Source: Candidatus Aminicenantota bacterium (lineage in GTDB: Bacteria > Acidobacteriota > Aminicenantia > Aminicenantales > CALLJL01). From it: 43,181 bases of DNA. Positions 7,420-16,143 of the stretch are shown one piece after another. Position 1 is the first letter of the stretch. Each line of letters begins with the position of its first letter. Made by a program: the position numbers and the translations under genes. The DNA is taken from contig JAOAFQ010000021.1 in NCBI GenBank assembly GCA_026416195.1, positions 1-43,181 of the forward strand. The letters are read 5' to 3'. The notes under the pieces are model-generated. The model saw only the letters and a list, made by a program, of their open reading frames with translations. It made no database searches and was not told the origin of the DNA.

Positions 7420-8613
7420 ATGATCAAGGTCAAGCCTGAGGAATTTCGAGTTATTGAAAAAGCTAACCTATCTCTTTCTCCTTCTGGAGCTTATAGGGTT
7501 TATCGATTGACAAAGAAAAGATTAACTACCGAAGAGGCCTGCCGACGTCTGGCCCAATATTTGAAATGTCCCCTCAGTAATATCTCCTGGGGCGGCCGCA
7601 AAGATAAACATGGTTTCACCACTCAATACATTACTATTTATCAAGGCCAAGATATCTCGTTAGAGGAAAAAAATCTCCAACTCGAACCAATAGGCTTTAT
7701 GGAGAGACCGATGGGCCCTGATCTGATTGAAGGCAATTACTTTGAAATAACCATGCGCGGGCTCAAAGAAATTGATTCTGTCCTCAAAGCCATTGAAGAA
7801 GTTAAAACTTCAGGCTTTGCCAATTATTTTGATGATCAGCGTTTTCGAAGTTATGACCCTCAGCGAGGTTTTTTTGCCGAAAAGATATTGCTTCGCCACT
7901 ATAATGGGGCCCTCAAGATTTATCTAACCTCAATTACTCCTAGTTTGAAAAAAAAGGAAAGGGAGAGACGCCTCGCCTTTCTAACTAATTGGAAGAATTG
8001 GGAAAAATGCTTAGATTTAGCTCGAAAACCGGAAGAGAAAAAAATCTTTAGCTTTCTCGCGAAAAATCCCAATAAGAGTGAGCTGGCCTTACAGCTTATC
8101 CCTCCCCCTGAAGTTGCTTTCCTTTATGCCGCTTATCAAGCTCATCTCTGGAATGAACTTCTAAGACGTCTAATAAAATTTAAAGGTGTGGCTTTGGCTA
8201 AAGTAGCAGGTCGAGAAGGAGAATATCTCTTTTGGCAATTGACTAATGAAAAGGAAAAAAACTATTTCCTCAACCTCAAACTTCCCACTGCCGCCCGCCA
8301 AATGGAATTCCCTGATGACCTCACAAAAAAGCTTTTTTTTGAGATTCTAAAAGAAAAAAATTTAGTCCTTTCTGCCTTCAGAACCAAAGTTCTTAGACTA
8401 ATTAGTTTTCGCTCCTACCTTCGGCCGGCGGCAAGCTTCCCAATAAATCTAAGAATTCTGGAAATAAGCGAGGATGAACTCCACCTCGGTCAAAAAAAGC
8501 TTTCTTTATCCTTTGAACTTGCCCGAGGTTCTTATGCGACCATGCTCCTCAAACGTCTAACCCTTCAAAAAGGAAATACAAACCTTTGTTGGCCAACTAA
8601 CGACTCTGAATAA
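7420..8613 (+). CDS. truD: tRNA pseudouridine synthase TruD family
   Basis: This family isomerises a specific uridine, U13 in Escherichia coli tRNA-Glu, to pseudouridine. The 397-residue protein has the TruD core: the N-terminal VKPEEFRVIEKANLSLSPSGAYRVYRLTKK strand region, the catalytic loop GGRKDKHGFTTQYITI with the presumed catalytic Asp62, and NYFDDQRFRSY near 145-156, corresponding to the family NYFG.QRFG box. The usual TRUD insertion domain follows. The catalytic loop reads GRKDKHG rather than the proteobacterial GMKDKRA, as in several other phyla. It is divergent from the peptidase gene and no strong ribosome site precedes its ATG. Identity as a TruD-family enzyme is secure; the exact target is not. 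Confidence 0.9.
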   Translation: MIKVKPEEFRVIEKANLSLSPSGAYRVYRLTKKRLTTEEACRRLAQYLKCPLSNISWGGRKDKHGFTTQYITIYQGQDISLEEKNLQLEPIGFMERPMGPDLIEGNYFEITMRGLKEIDSVLKAIEEVKTSGFANYFDDQRFRSYDPQRGFFAEKILLRHYNGALKIYLTSITPSLKKKERERRLAFLTNWKNWEKCLDLARKPEEKKIFSFLAKNPNKSELALQLIPPPEVAFLYAAYQAHLWNELLRRLIKFKGVALAKVAGREGEYLFWQLTNEKEKNYFLNLKLPTAARQMEFPDDLTKKLFFEILKEKNLVLSAFRTKVLRLISFRSYLRPAASFPINLRILEISEDELHLGQKKLSLSFELARGSYATMLLKRLTLQKGNTNLCWPTNDSE

Positions 8614-8664
8614 AATTTGTTTCTTTTAACTTATTGAAATTTAAAATCTGTTTTCGTCCATGCG

Positions 8665-8693
8665 TTGACCTTTAATTATTAACCCCTTATATT
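8665..8693 (+). promoter_or_regulatory. Sigma-70-type promoter for the MTH1187-family gene
   Basis: TTGACC, a 17-base spacer and TATATT. Transcription would start near 8700, leaving only about a dozen bases before the ATG at 8712, almost entirely occupied by the AGGAGG ribosome site. The match and spacing are close to ideal. Confidence 0.65.
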
Positions 8694-8711
8694 TAAGAAC
8701 AGGAGGAGAAA

Positions 8712-9005
8712 ATGATTATTGCCGAATTTGCTATTTTCCCCACAAGTGAGGGAGTTTCGGTCAGTCGGTTTGTTAAGGAGGCCATAAAAATTATTGAAAA
8801 TTCTGGTCTTCACTCTGAAACTGGAGGGATGTCAACTACTATTGAAGCCCCCTCCCTTGATCAACTCTTTGAAGTGATAAAAAAAACTCATGAAGCTCTG
8901 GTCAAAATGGGGGTTAAAAGGATTCATATTGATTTGAGAATCGACCATCGCCTCGATAAGGATGCGACTATTACTTCTAAGCTGAAGGCAGTCGGCAAAC
9001 GCTAA
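8712..9005 (+). CDS. MTH1187 family thiamine-binding protein
   Basis: A 97-residue ferredoxin-fold protein of the MTH1187/YqgV (DUF77, UPF0045) family; related YkoF proteins bind thiamine. Diagnostic segments are the N-terminal IIAEFAIFPTSEGVSVSRFV strand-helix, GLHSETGGMSTTIEA and VKRIHIDLRIDHR. The length matches the family. It has an excellent AGGAGG ribosome site seven bases ahead of the ATG and its own promoter. It lies 91 bp upstream of the ribonucleotide reductase on the same strand and could be cotranscribed with it; no metabolic link is evident. Thiamine binding is family knowledge, not shown here. Confidence 0.9.
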   Translation: MIIAEFAIFPTSEGVSVSRFVKEAIKIIENSGLHSETGGMSTTIEAPSLDQLFEVIKKTHEALVKMGVKRIHIDLRIDHRLDKDATITSKLKAVGKR

Positions 9006-9096
9006 TTCAGGCAACGGCGAAATGGTAAGAGTCTTATTTTTCTTTGAAAACTAGCCATCGGTTTATTTGGAATAAACTGAAAAAGGAGGCAAAGCC

Positions 9097-11187
9097 ATGA
9101 ATCCAAAAGAAGCTGGCTTTACGGAAAATGCCCTTAAAATTCTCAAGGCCCGCTATTTCATGAGGGATGAAAATGGCCATCTAATTGACAAAGAACCAGC
9201 TGATCTTTTTTGGCGAGTTGCTCGACACGTTGCTTCCGCTGAAAAAACGAAAAAAGAACAGGAGAAATGGGCTGAAATTTTTTTCAAGGTAATGATGGAT
9301 CGTGATTTTATGCCCAATAGTCCGACTCTAACGGGTGCCGGGCGGGACATGTGTCTCAGCGCTTGCTTTGTTTTGCCAATTGAAGATTCGCTTGAGAGTA
9401 TTTTTGAAACTGTCAAAAATGCGGCTCTGGTCCACAAAGAAGGGGGTGGAACCGGTTTTGATTTTAGTCGCCTCCGACCAAAAGGGAGTTTTGTCCGTAA
9501 AACGCAAGGCATTGCCTCTGGCCCTGTTTCCTTTTTACGAGTGATTGATGCGGCCACAGAGGCTGTTAAACAAGGAGGCACCCGCCGAGGAGCTAACATG
9601 GGCATATTGAGGGTAGACCACCCAGATATAGAAGAATTTATTCGCCTGAAAATTGATGGCCGCACGGTCAATAATTTTAACCTATCGGTGGCTGCCACTG
9701 ACATCTTTATGGAGGCAGTTAAAAATGACAGTAATTATGATATTTACGACCCTTATAAACAAAAAATCGTTGGCCAGAAAAAAGCAAGAGTAATTTTCAC
9801 GATGATTTGTGAAGCAGCTTGGGCTGGAGGTGATCCAGGGTTGATTTTCATTGATCGCATCAACGCCCTCAATCCGACGAGGGCTCTCGGGCCTATAAGA
9901 GCGACTAACCCCTGTGGTGAGCAGCCTCTCCATGATTATGAATCTTGCAATCTTGGTTCAATCAATTTGGTTCATTTTTTTGATCCTAAAAAGAAGGATT
10001 TATTCGATTACGAACGCTTTGGTGAAATTATCAAGATTGCAGTTCGTTTTCTCGATAATGTTATTGAGGTAAACCGCTATCCTTTGCCTCAAATAGAAAA
10101 AATGACCAAGGAGAATCGGCGGATTGGCCTCGGAGTGATGGGCTGGGCTGATCTTCTTTTGCTCATGAAAATCCGTTATGATTCCCTCGAAGCCCTGGCC
10201 TTGGCTGAAAAGGTTATAAGTTTCATGAGAAAAAGGGCGGTCCGGGAATCAGCTCAGCTCGCTGAAGAAAGAGGAAATTTTCCCAACATTAATTTATCTA
10301 TCTATAAAGGTAAAAAGATGCGTAACGCCACTGTCTTAACCATTGCACCAACCGGAACAATTTCGCGAATAGCTGGTTGCTCCTCATCTATTGAGCCGAT
10401 TTTTGCTTTTGAATTTACTTCTAAAATTCTTGATGGCGAGCTTAAGGATATTAATCCTATTTATAGAGAATGGAAGGAAACTCACCCGGATGAACCTCTA
10501 CCTGATTATTTTGTCACTGCCCATGACATTTCTCCTGAAGCCCATGTAAGAATGCAGGCTGCTTTTCAGAAGTGGGTAGACAATTCCGTCTCTAAGACGA
10601 TTAACTTTCCTAATAAAGCTACCGTCGAAGATATAGAGAAAGCTTACCTTTTAGCTTATGAATTGGGAACAAAAGGAATTACGGTTTATCGCGATGGTTC
10701 TCGGGCTGAACAAGTTCTCTATAAAGCGGGAACAGACAGGCGCCTTTACCCTAAAGACAGACCTAGTTCGCTTCCTTCAGTAACCGATAAAATTAAAACT
10801 GGCTTCGGCAATCTTTATGTGACCATTTCTTTTTATAACCAACGGCCCTTTGAAGTCTTTACAAGTATAGGCAAGAGCGGCTATTCTACCATGGCTGACG
10901 CTGAGGCCATTGGCCGACTGATTTCCTTGGCTCTGCGCAGTGGGGTTGACCCTAAAGAAGTTATCAGCCAACTTAAAGGCATTGGCGGCTCAGAGCCAAT
11001 TTTTACAGAAGGGGGGCTAGTCCAGTCAATTCCTGATGCCATTGCCAAAGTTCTCGAAAGACATTTGGGCTCAGTCCAGAATAATGAGCGAGATATTTTT
11101 GCAACTTATTGCCGAGTTTGTGGAGCAACTCTTCTTGATGAAAAATGTCCGACTTGCCCCAATTGCGGTTGGAGTCGCTGCGCTTAA
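9097..11187 (+). CDS. nrdJ: Adenosylcobalamin-dependent (class II) ribonucleoside-diphosphate reductase
   Basis: Converts ribonucleotides to deoxyribonucleotides using a thiyl radical generated from adenosylcobalamin, independently of oxygen. The 696-residue protein has the first redox Cys90 (SACFVLPI), the radical-site motif NPCGEQ (Asn271, Cys273, Glu275) and the partner Cys284 (ESCNLGSINL). It also has the substrate-phosphate segment APTGTISRIAGCSSSIEP and a C-terminal CxxC-type tail (CRVCGATLLDEKCPTCPNCG) that re-reduces the active site. No overall cone for class I allostery and no NrdB partner are seen, consistent with class II. GGAGG precedes the ATG. The enzyme implies a cobalamin requirement. 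No B12 riboswitch is visible in the 91 bp upstream. The gene converges with the YgiQ gene with a 27-bp gap. Confidence 0.95.
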   Translation: MNPKEAGFTENALKILKARYFMRDENGHLIDKEPADLFWRVARHVASAEKTKKEQEKWAEIFFKVMMDRDFMPNSPTLTGAGRDMCLSACFVLPIEDSLESIFETVKNAALVHKEGGGTGFDFSRLRPKGSFVRKTQGIASGPVSFLRVIDAATEAVKQGGTRRGANMGILRVDHPDIEEFIRLKIDGRTVNNFNLSVAATDIFMEAVKNDSNYDIYDPYKQKIVGQKKARVIFTMICEAAWAGGDPGLIFIDRINALNPTRALGPIRATNPCGEQPLHDYESCNLGSINLVHFFDPKKKDLFDYERFGEIIKIAVRFLDNVIEVNRYPLPQIEKMTKENRRIGLGVMGWADLLLLMKIRYDSLEALALAEKVISFMRKRAVRESAQLAEERGNFPNINLSIYKGKKMRNATVLTIAPTGTISRIAGCSSSIEPIFAFEFTSKILDGELKDINPIYREWKETHPDEPLPDYFVTAHDISPEAHVRMQAAFQKWVDNSVSKTINFPNKATVEDIEKAYLLAYELGTKGITVYRDGSRAEQVLYKAGTDRRLYPKDRPSSLPSVTDKIKTGFGNLYVTISFYNQRPFEVFTSIGKSGYSTMADAEAIGRLISLALRSGVDPKEVISQLKGIGGSEPIFTEGGLVQSIPDAIAKVLERHLGSVQNNERDIFATYCRVCGATLLDEKCPTCPNCGWSRCA

Positions 11188-11214
11188 AGCTGACCTCATC
11201 AAGCGACAAAAAAT

Positions 11215-12783
11215 TTATTCTCGGAAAATCATTCTTTTTTGTTCTTTTTTTTCTGCATAACTTCGGGGAACATAAACTTTTTCGCCTGTTACGGGGTCAA
11301 TCCCGGTATAATACATACAAGTTGAACGGGTCATTGGCGTGGGCGTAAAAATCTGAACTCCCTCCACTGGGTTAGGGCCTTGACCCCGCCATTTCTTTAA
11401 ATATTCAGCTAATTTTTTCGCCTCAGTCATCGTCGTGCCAGGATGAGCCACCATAAAATAACATTTAAGATATTGCTTCCGACCTTTATTCAGCCGCTCA
11501 AAAAGCTTTTTAAATTCCTCAAGGCAATATGTCGGTTTATTCATCAAGCGCAAGACTTGGGGAGAAATATGCTCAGGGGCAATTTTTAGCCAACCTGAAA
11601 GATGGTGATTAATCAACTCCTCTAGATATTCTGGACTCGCCATAGCCAAATCAAAGCGGATTCCACTGCGAACAAAAACTTTCTTAATTCCAGGCCTTTG
11701 TCTTACTCGGCGAAGAAGATTTATTAGTCGCTGATGGCTACGATCGAGATGACGACAGTTAAGGCAGTCGCTCCCATCACAGGGTAACGAACAATCTAGG
11801 CCATACATATTAGCGGTGGGCCCACCAAGATCGTCAATTATACCTTTAAACTCAGGATGACGGCTGAGCCGATCAACCTCCTCTAAAATAGAATCTTCAC
11901 TCCTAGAAACTACTCGATCGCCCTGATGAAGAGAAAGAGCACAAAAGGAACATCTTCCAATACAGCCTCGGTGGGTAATAATGGAAAACTGAGCCAATTT
12001 GAGTTCTGGAAAATCAGAGGGAATGTTTCGACTGAAAGGAAGGCTATAAACCCAGTCAATAAATTCAGGCTGATATTCGGGAAAGGGAAATTGAAGAACG
12101 TAAAGATTTCCGTGCGGCTGAGCCAATCCTTGCCAGATGGTCAAACGCCGTTGTAGTTCAACGAAAGCTTCTATATTCTCTTTAACCTCTTCAAATGAAG
12201 GTAGAAGAATGAAGCCTTCCGGCACTTTTCGACTAACAACGCAGGTCCCAGGAATGCCTTCCCAATTTTTGCCTTCCGCCAGACGTTGGGCAATTTCGAG
12301 AATCTGCTTTTCGCCTGGCCCATAAACTAGAATGTCAGCTCGGGAATCAAGAAGAATACTTCTCCTTACCCGATTTTCCCAATAATCATAATGGGCTAAA
12401 CGCCGAAGCGAAGCTTCGACCCCACCAATGATTATTGGTACCCCGGGGAAAAGATGACGAATTAAGTTGCAATAAACGATTACCGCTCTGTCGGGTATCC
12501 CCGAATGATAAGGGGAATGAGGATCTCGCGACCGGGCTCTTTTGAGGGGTGAGTAATTGCGAAGAAGGCTATCAATTGACCCGGAGGTTACGGCAAAAGC
12601 TAATCGCGGGCGGCCTAGACGCTTGAAATCATCAGGCCGCCGCCAATCTGGTCGCCCAATCACCCCAACTCGCCAGCCCTGACTAGCTAGAACTCGAGCA
12701 ATGAGACCAATCCCTGACAAAGGATGGTCAGCATAAGGCTCACCACTAATAAGGATAAAATCGTAGGATTTTATAGCCGCCAC
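11215..12783 (-). CDS. YgiQ family radical SAM protein
   Basis: A 522-residue member of the UPF0313/YgiQ radical SAM family, whose reaction is not established. The N-terminus (FILISGEPYADHPLSGIGLIARVL) and the segment GGVEASLRRLAHYDYWENRVRRS are hallmark YgiQ sequence. The cluster motif is Cys274-x3-Cys278-x2-Cys281 in THRGCIGRCSFCALSLHQG. A conserved Cys-rich stretch (CSLPCDGSDCLNC) follows. It is shorter than the Escherichia coli protein, mainly at the C-terminus. The start codon is GTG, the only plausible start downstream of an in-frame stop. An AAGGAG abuts it with no spacer, and a promoter at 12790-12818 would start transcription at the GTG itself, so the message may be leaderless. Confidence 0.93.
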   Translation of the reverse strand: MAAIKSYDFILISGEPYADHPLSGIGLIARVLASQGWRVGVIGRPDWRRPDDFKRLGRPRLAFAVTSGSIDSLLRNYSPLKRARSRDPHSPYHSGIPDRAVIVYCNLIRHLFPGVPIIIGGVEASLRRLAHYDYWENRVRRSILLDSRADILVYGPGEKQILEIAQRLAEGKNWEGIPGTCVVSRKVPEGFILLPSFEEVKENIEAFVELQRRLTIWQGLAQPHGNLYVLQFPFPEYQPEFIDWVYSLPFSRNIPSDFPELKLAQFSIITHRGCIGRCSFCALSLHQGDRVVSRSEDSILEEVDRLSRHPEFKGIIDDLGGPTANMYGLDCSLPCDGSDCLNCRHLDRSHQRLINLLRRVRQRPGIKKVFVRSGIRFDLAMASPEYLEELINHHLSGWLKIAPEHISPQVLRLMNKPTYCLEEFKKLFERLNKGRKQYLKCYFMVAHPGTTMTEAKKLAEYLKKWRGQGPNPVEGVQIFTPTPMTRSTCMYYTGIDPVTGEKVYVPRSYAEKKEQKRMIFRE

Positions 12784-12789
12784 TCCTTC

Positions 12790-12818
12790 ATAATATTGAA
12801 ATTATTTTCTCTTGCCAA
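12790..12818 (-). promoter_or_regulatory. Sigma-70-type promoter giving a leaderless ygiQ-type message
   Basis: On the minus strand: TTGGCA, a 17-base spacer and TATTAT. The -10 box ends seven bases before the GTG start at 12783, so the predicted transcription start coincides with the first coding base. The -35 box is part of a tandem repeat of TTGGCAAGAG (plus-strand 12811-12830), which offers a second -35 ten bases upstream. Confidence 0.55.
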
Positions 12819-12981
12819 CTCTTGCCAACAGAGAAATTAGCTCAAGTTATCAAATAAATAAACTGATAGGGGAAAGAGAAAAATAAAATCCCCCTCTCTT
12901 TCACCCCTTAGGGTCATTGATTTTGGTTAGATAGAAAAATAAAATTTAGTCGAGATAACAAGAAAAAAATTGAAAAAATTG

Positions 12982-14763
12982 ATGGCTAAAGCAAAATTTC
13001 AACTGGCAGAAAAAGCTAATTCTGCGGCTCCCCCAGGACATTTTTCTATAACTATCATTTCAAAAGAAAATCTAAAAATAGAATGGGGCTCTGACGTTTT
13101 CCAAAAATTTTTTGGGTATGTTCCAACCTCTCTTCCACCTCAGATACCTCCGACCCTTGACTTACCAAGCCGACGAAGATTCAAAACTTGGTGGAATCAG
13201 CTTCTTCAAGGTAAACCAGTGACGCACGAATTCTGTCTCCACAACAAAAAAGGGAAAGAACGTTGGATAAGGGCTTGTGGCTACCCTTACTGGGAGGAAT
13301 CACAAAAAAGGACAATTCGAATCACCGGCTTTATTCAAGATATTACCAAAGAGAAATACCTCCAAGAAAATTTGAACCACTACCAAAGAATTATCAATGA
13401 GGCCGTTGAAGGATTTTTCCAATCCACTCCCGATGGCCGTTTTCTTCGGGCCAACCTGGCCATGGCTAGAATCCTTGGTTATAATTCTCCCCACGATTTA
13501 ATTAGCTCGCCTCAACCTTTAGCAAAAGCTTCTTATGTTAATCCTGAACAAAGAGAAGAATATTTAAAATTAATGCAGGAAAAAGGCGAAGTCAAAGGTT
13601 TTATCTTTCCAATCCGCCGGCCTGATGGAAAAATCGTCTGGCTACTAGAAAATGCTCGGGCGGTGAGAAACAAAAAGGGACAGATCCTTTATTTTGAAGG
13701 TCATGTCCAAGACGTTACTCAATTAAAAGAAACCGAAAAGGCCCTAATGGAGAGTCAGGCAAGACTAGAATCTTTAATTGATGCGGCTCCAGACTTAATT
13801 TATTTCAAAGACAACGAAGGTAAATACCTAATTGCTAATCGAGCCTTTGAAAAAACCTTTAACCGAAAAAAAGAAGATCTAATTGGACGCAACGATGAAG
13901 AAATTTTGCCAGCTGACTTGGCCCTCCAGTGTCGACAAAGCGATGAAGAGATTTTCACTACAAAGAAGATAGTCATTCGGGAAGAAACTATGCAGACAAA
14001 AGATGGTCAAATGGTCATTTTTGAAACCATTAAATCACCGGTGTTAGCGGCCGATGGATCAATCGCAGGTTTGGTGGGAATCAGTCGGAATATCACTACT
14101 CGGAAAAAGACTGAAGCTGAACTTCGTTCCTTACTTCAAGAAAAGGAAATTCTTTTAAGGGAAATTCATCATCGAGTCAAAAATAACATGCAGGTTATTT
14201 CATCTTTATTGAATCTACAAGCTCAAAAACTTGAGGACCCCAAAGCTCGACAAGCTTTGAAAGAATGCCAAGAAAGAATTAGGTCGATGTCGCTTGTCCA
14301 TGATAAGCTTTATCAACAAGAAAATTTTCATAAAATTGAATTTTCAAGCTATTTGAGAAGTCTAGCGACTCATCTTTTCCACGCTTATCAAATTGATGCT
14401 AGCCAAATTAAATTGCATTTTGAGGTTGAAGAAGTAATTTTGAATCTAAATACAGCCATTCCTTGTGGTTTAATTATTAATGAATTGGTCACTAACGCTC
14501 TTAAGCATGCTTTTTCCCCTGAGCAAAAGGGAGAAATAATTATTACTTTAAAACAGAGGCAGGCCGGGGAGTATCTTTTAGGAGTAAAAGATAATGGGCG
14601 AGGACTCCCTCTAGAGATAAATCTTGATCAGCCTCGCACACTTGGTTTGGAAATTGTAACTATCTTGGTCGACCAAATCGAGGGCCATCTTGAGGTGAAA
14701 GTAAACGGAGGCACCGAGTTTCTCATTACTTTTAAAGAACAATCAGTTTTTCAGGAACAATAA
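12982..14763 (+). CDS. Cytosolic PAS-domain sensor histidine kinase (HisKA_2 type)
   Basis: A soluble sensor kinase of about 593 residues with no signal peptide or membrane segment. Three PAS domains precede the kinase: roughly 20-125 (ends GFIQDITKEKY), 133-250 (ends GHVQDVTQLKE) and 258-376 (PDLIYFKDNEGKYLIANRAF to ISRNITTRKK). The dimerisation domain is the HisKA_2/HWE-like type with phospho-acceptor His near 396 in REIHHRVKNNMQVIS. The ATPase domain shows the N box NELVTNALKHAF, the G1 box DNGRGLP and a G2-like TLGLEIV. It ends one base before the response regulator start, so the two form a translationally coupled pair. The signal is probably intracellular. I use the ATG at 12982; a TTG four codons upstream is also in frame, and neither has a good ribosome site. 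Confidence 0.92.
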   Translation: MAKAKFQLAEKANSAAPPGHFSITIISKENLKIEWGSDVFQKFFGYVPTSLPPQIPPTLDLPSRRRFKTWWNQLLQGKPVTHEFCLHNKKGKERWIRACGYPYWEESQKRTIRITGFIQDITKEKYLQENLNHYQRIINEAVEGFFQSTPDGRFLRANLAMARILGYNSPHDLISSPQPLAKASYVNPEQREEYLKLMQEKGEVKGFIFPIRRPDGKIVWLLENARAVRNKKGQILYFEGHVQDVTQLKETEKALMESQARLESLIDAAPDLIYFKDNEGKYLIANRAFEKTFNRKKEDLIGRNDEEILPADLALQCRQSDEEIFTTKKIVIREETMQTKDGQMVIFETIKSPVLAADGSIAGLVGISRNITTRKKTEAELRSLLQEKEILLREIHHRVKNNMQVISSLLNLQAQKLEDPKARQALKECQERIRSMSLVHDKLYQQENFHKIEFSSYLRSLATHLFHAYQIDASQIKLHFEVEEVILNLNTAIPCGLIINELVTNALKHAFSPEQKGEIIITLKQRQAGEYLLGVKDNGRGLPLEINLDQPRTLGLEIVTILVDQIEGHLEVKVNGGTEFLITFKEQSVFQEQ

Positions 14764-16062
14764 ATGGAAAAACCAAAGATTCTCATCGTTGAAGACGAAG
14801 GATTGGTCGCCCGCGATCTAGAAGCTATGATTCGCAATTTGGGCTATCGGGTCGTTGGCATCTGCTCATCGGCTGAAGAGGCTTTTCGGCTGATTAATAC
14901 GAGACGGCCTGATCTTATCATTATGGATATTGTTCTTCAGGGTAAATTAGATGGGATCAAAGCAGCCGATGAAATTCGTCGCCGCCATAATTTGCCTATA
15001 ATTTTTCTTACCGCCCACACCGATGAAACAACTTTCCAGCGAGCTAAAGTTACTAATCCTCTGGCTTTTATTCATAAACCTGTCGAACAAAAAGAACTTC
15101 TGACTGTAATTGAAATGGCTCTATATAAACATCGAACCGAAATGAAATTGCGGGAAAAGGAAGAGTGGCTATCCACAATTTTGGCAGGTATTGCTGATGG
15201 GGTTATTGCTACTGACCCTCATGGCATCATTACCTTTATGAATCCAGTTGCTGCCGACCTAACTGGTTGGAATCCAGAAGGCGGCCTCAGCCGCCGCCTT
15301 GAAGATGTGGTTTTACTTTATGATGGCGATAAAGAAATCTCCTTCTATCTTTCCCCCCAAGAAATAATCGACCACGATGGTTTCCCAAGAAATATTCCTA
15401 ATCTTTGGATAGTTAATCAACAGAGAAAAACTCCGGTCGAAATAAAAGCCTCGGTGATTCGGGATGAAAATGGAGCGCCAGCTGGTTTGGTTATTCTTCT
15501 CCATAATATTACTGAGCGTCGCCAACATGAAGAAGAACTCCGTCGGTTAGCAATTCATGATTCTTTGACAGGACTTCCTAACCGACTTCTTTTCTTTGAT
15601 CGCTTAAATTTAGCTCTGTGTCACGGCCGACGTCATGGTCACCGTCTGGCTATTTTAATGCTTGATTTGGATCATTACAAAAAAATTAATGATACTTACG
15701 GACATTCTATCGGCGATCTTCTTCTTAAAGAAGTTGGGAAAAGGCTCCAAGGAGCCATTAGGTCAAGCGACACTGTGGCTCGTTTTGGCGGGGATGAGTT
15801 TGTTCTTCTTATGCCGGAAATTAATAATCCGACTGATGCTGCTCAGATCGCCAAAAGAATCCTCGAGACAATTAGTTTACCCTTTGAAATCAACGGAATT
15901 CCTCTTTTAATCACGGTAAGTATTGGGATTGCCATTTTCCCTGAAGACGGCGAAGATCGAGAAACTTTAATTACTAAAGCTGATCTAGCTCTCTATGCCG
16001 CTAAAGATAAAGGCCGCAATTGTTTCTTCTTTTATTCCCAGCTTCAAAAAATATCTGACTAA
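14764..16062 (+). CDS. Response regulator with REC, PAS and GGDEF domains (diguanylate cyclase)
   Basis: A 432-residue output protein predicted to make cyclic di-GMP from two GTP when phosphorylated. The REC domain (about 4-120) has the acidic pair in VEDE, phospho-acceptor Asp55 in LIIMDIVL, and FLTAHTD and FIHKPV for Thr and Lys. A PAS domain spans about 133-255. The GGDEF domain (about 260-430) has an intact active loop ARFGGDEF at 340-346 and the inhibitory I-site Arg-x-x-Asp at 333-336, five residues before GGDEF, so product feedback inhibition is expected. The start codon directly follows the kinase stop codon with a weak AGGA upstream. The pair would link an intracellular signal to c-di-GMP; no EAL or PilZ gene lies in the window. 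Confidence 0.94.
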   Translation: MEKPKILIVEDEGLVARDLEAMIRNLGYRVVGICSSAEEAFRLINTRRPDLIIMDIVLQGKLDGIKAADEIRRRHNLPIIFLTAHTDETTFQRAKVTNPLAFIHKPVEQKELLTVIEMALYKHRTEMKLREKEEWLSTILAGIADGVIATDPHGIITFMNPVAADLTGWNPEGGLSRRLEDVVLLYDGDKEISFYLSPQEIIDHDGFPRNIPNLWIVNQQRKTPVEIKASVIRDENGAPAGLVILLHNITERRQHEEELRRLAIHDSLTGLPNRLLFFDRLNLALCHGRRHGHRLAILMLDLDHYKKINDTYGHSIGDLLLKEVGKRLQGAIRSSDTVARFGGDEFVLLMPEINNPTDAAQIAKRILETISLPFEINGIPLLITVSIGIAIFPEDGEDRETLITKADLALYAAKDKGRNCFFFYSQLQKISD

Positions 16063-16143
16063 AGACTAAAATCACTCCCTCTTTTTTCAAAATTGAGCTC
16101 TAAGGACGAGTCTTAATTTCTCGATGATTTAGTAATATCTTGG

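Noticed and set aside
9006-9096. Cobalamin riboswitch ahead of the class II ribonucleotide reductase
   Set aside because: The spacer is 91 bp and lacks a B12-box-like core; it is too short for the element.
9153-9704. 183-codon minus-strand frame inside the ribonucleotide reductase
   Set aside because: It is a shadow of a highly conserved gene on the opposite strand, with no recognisable domains.
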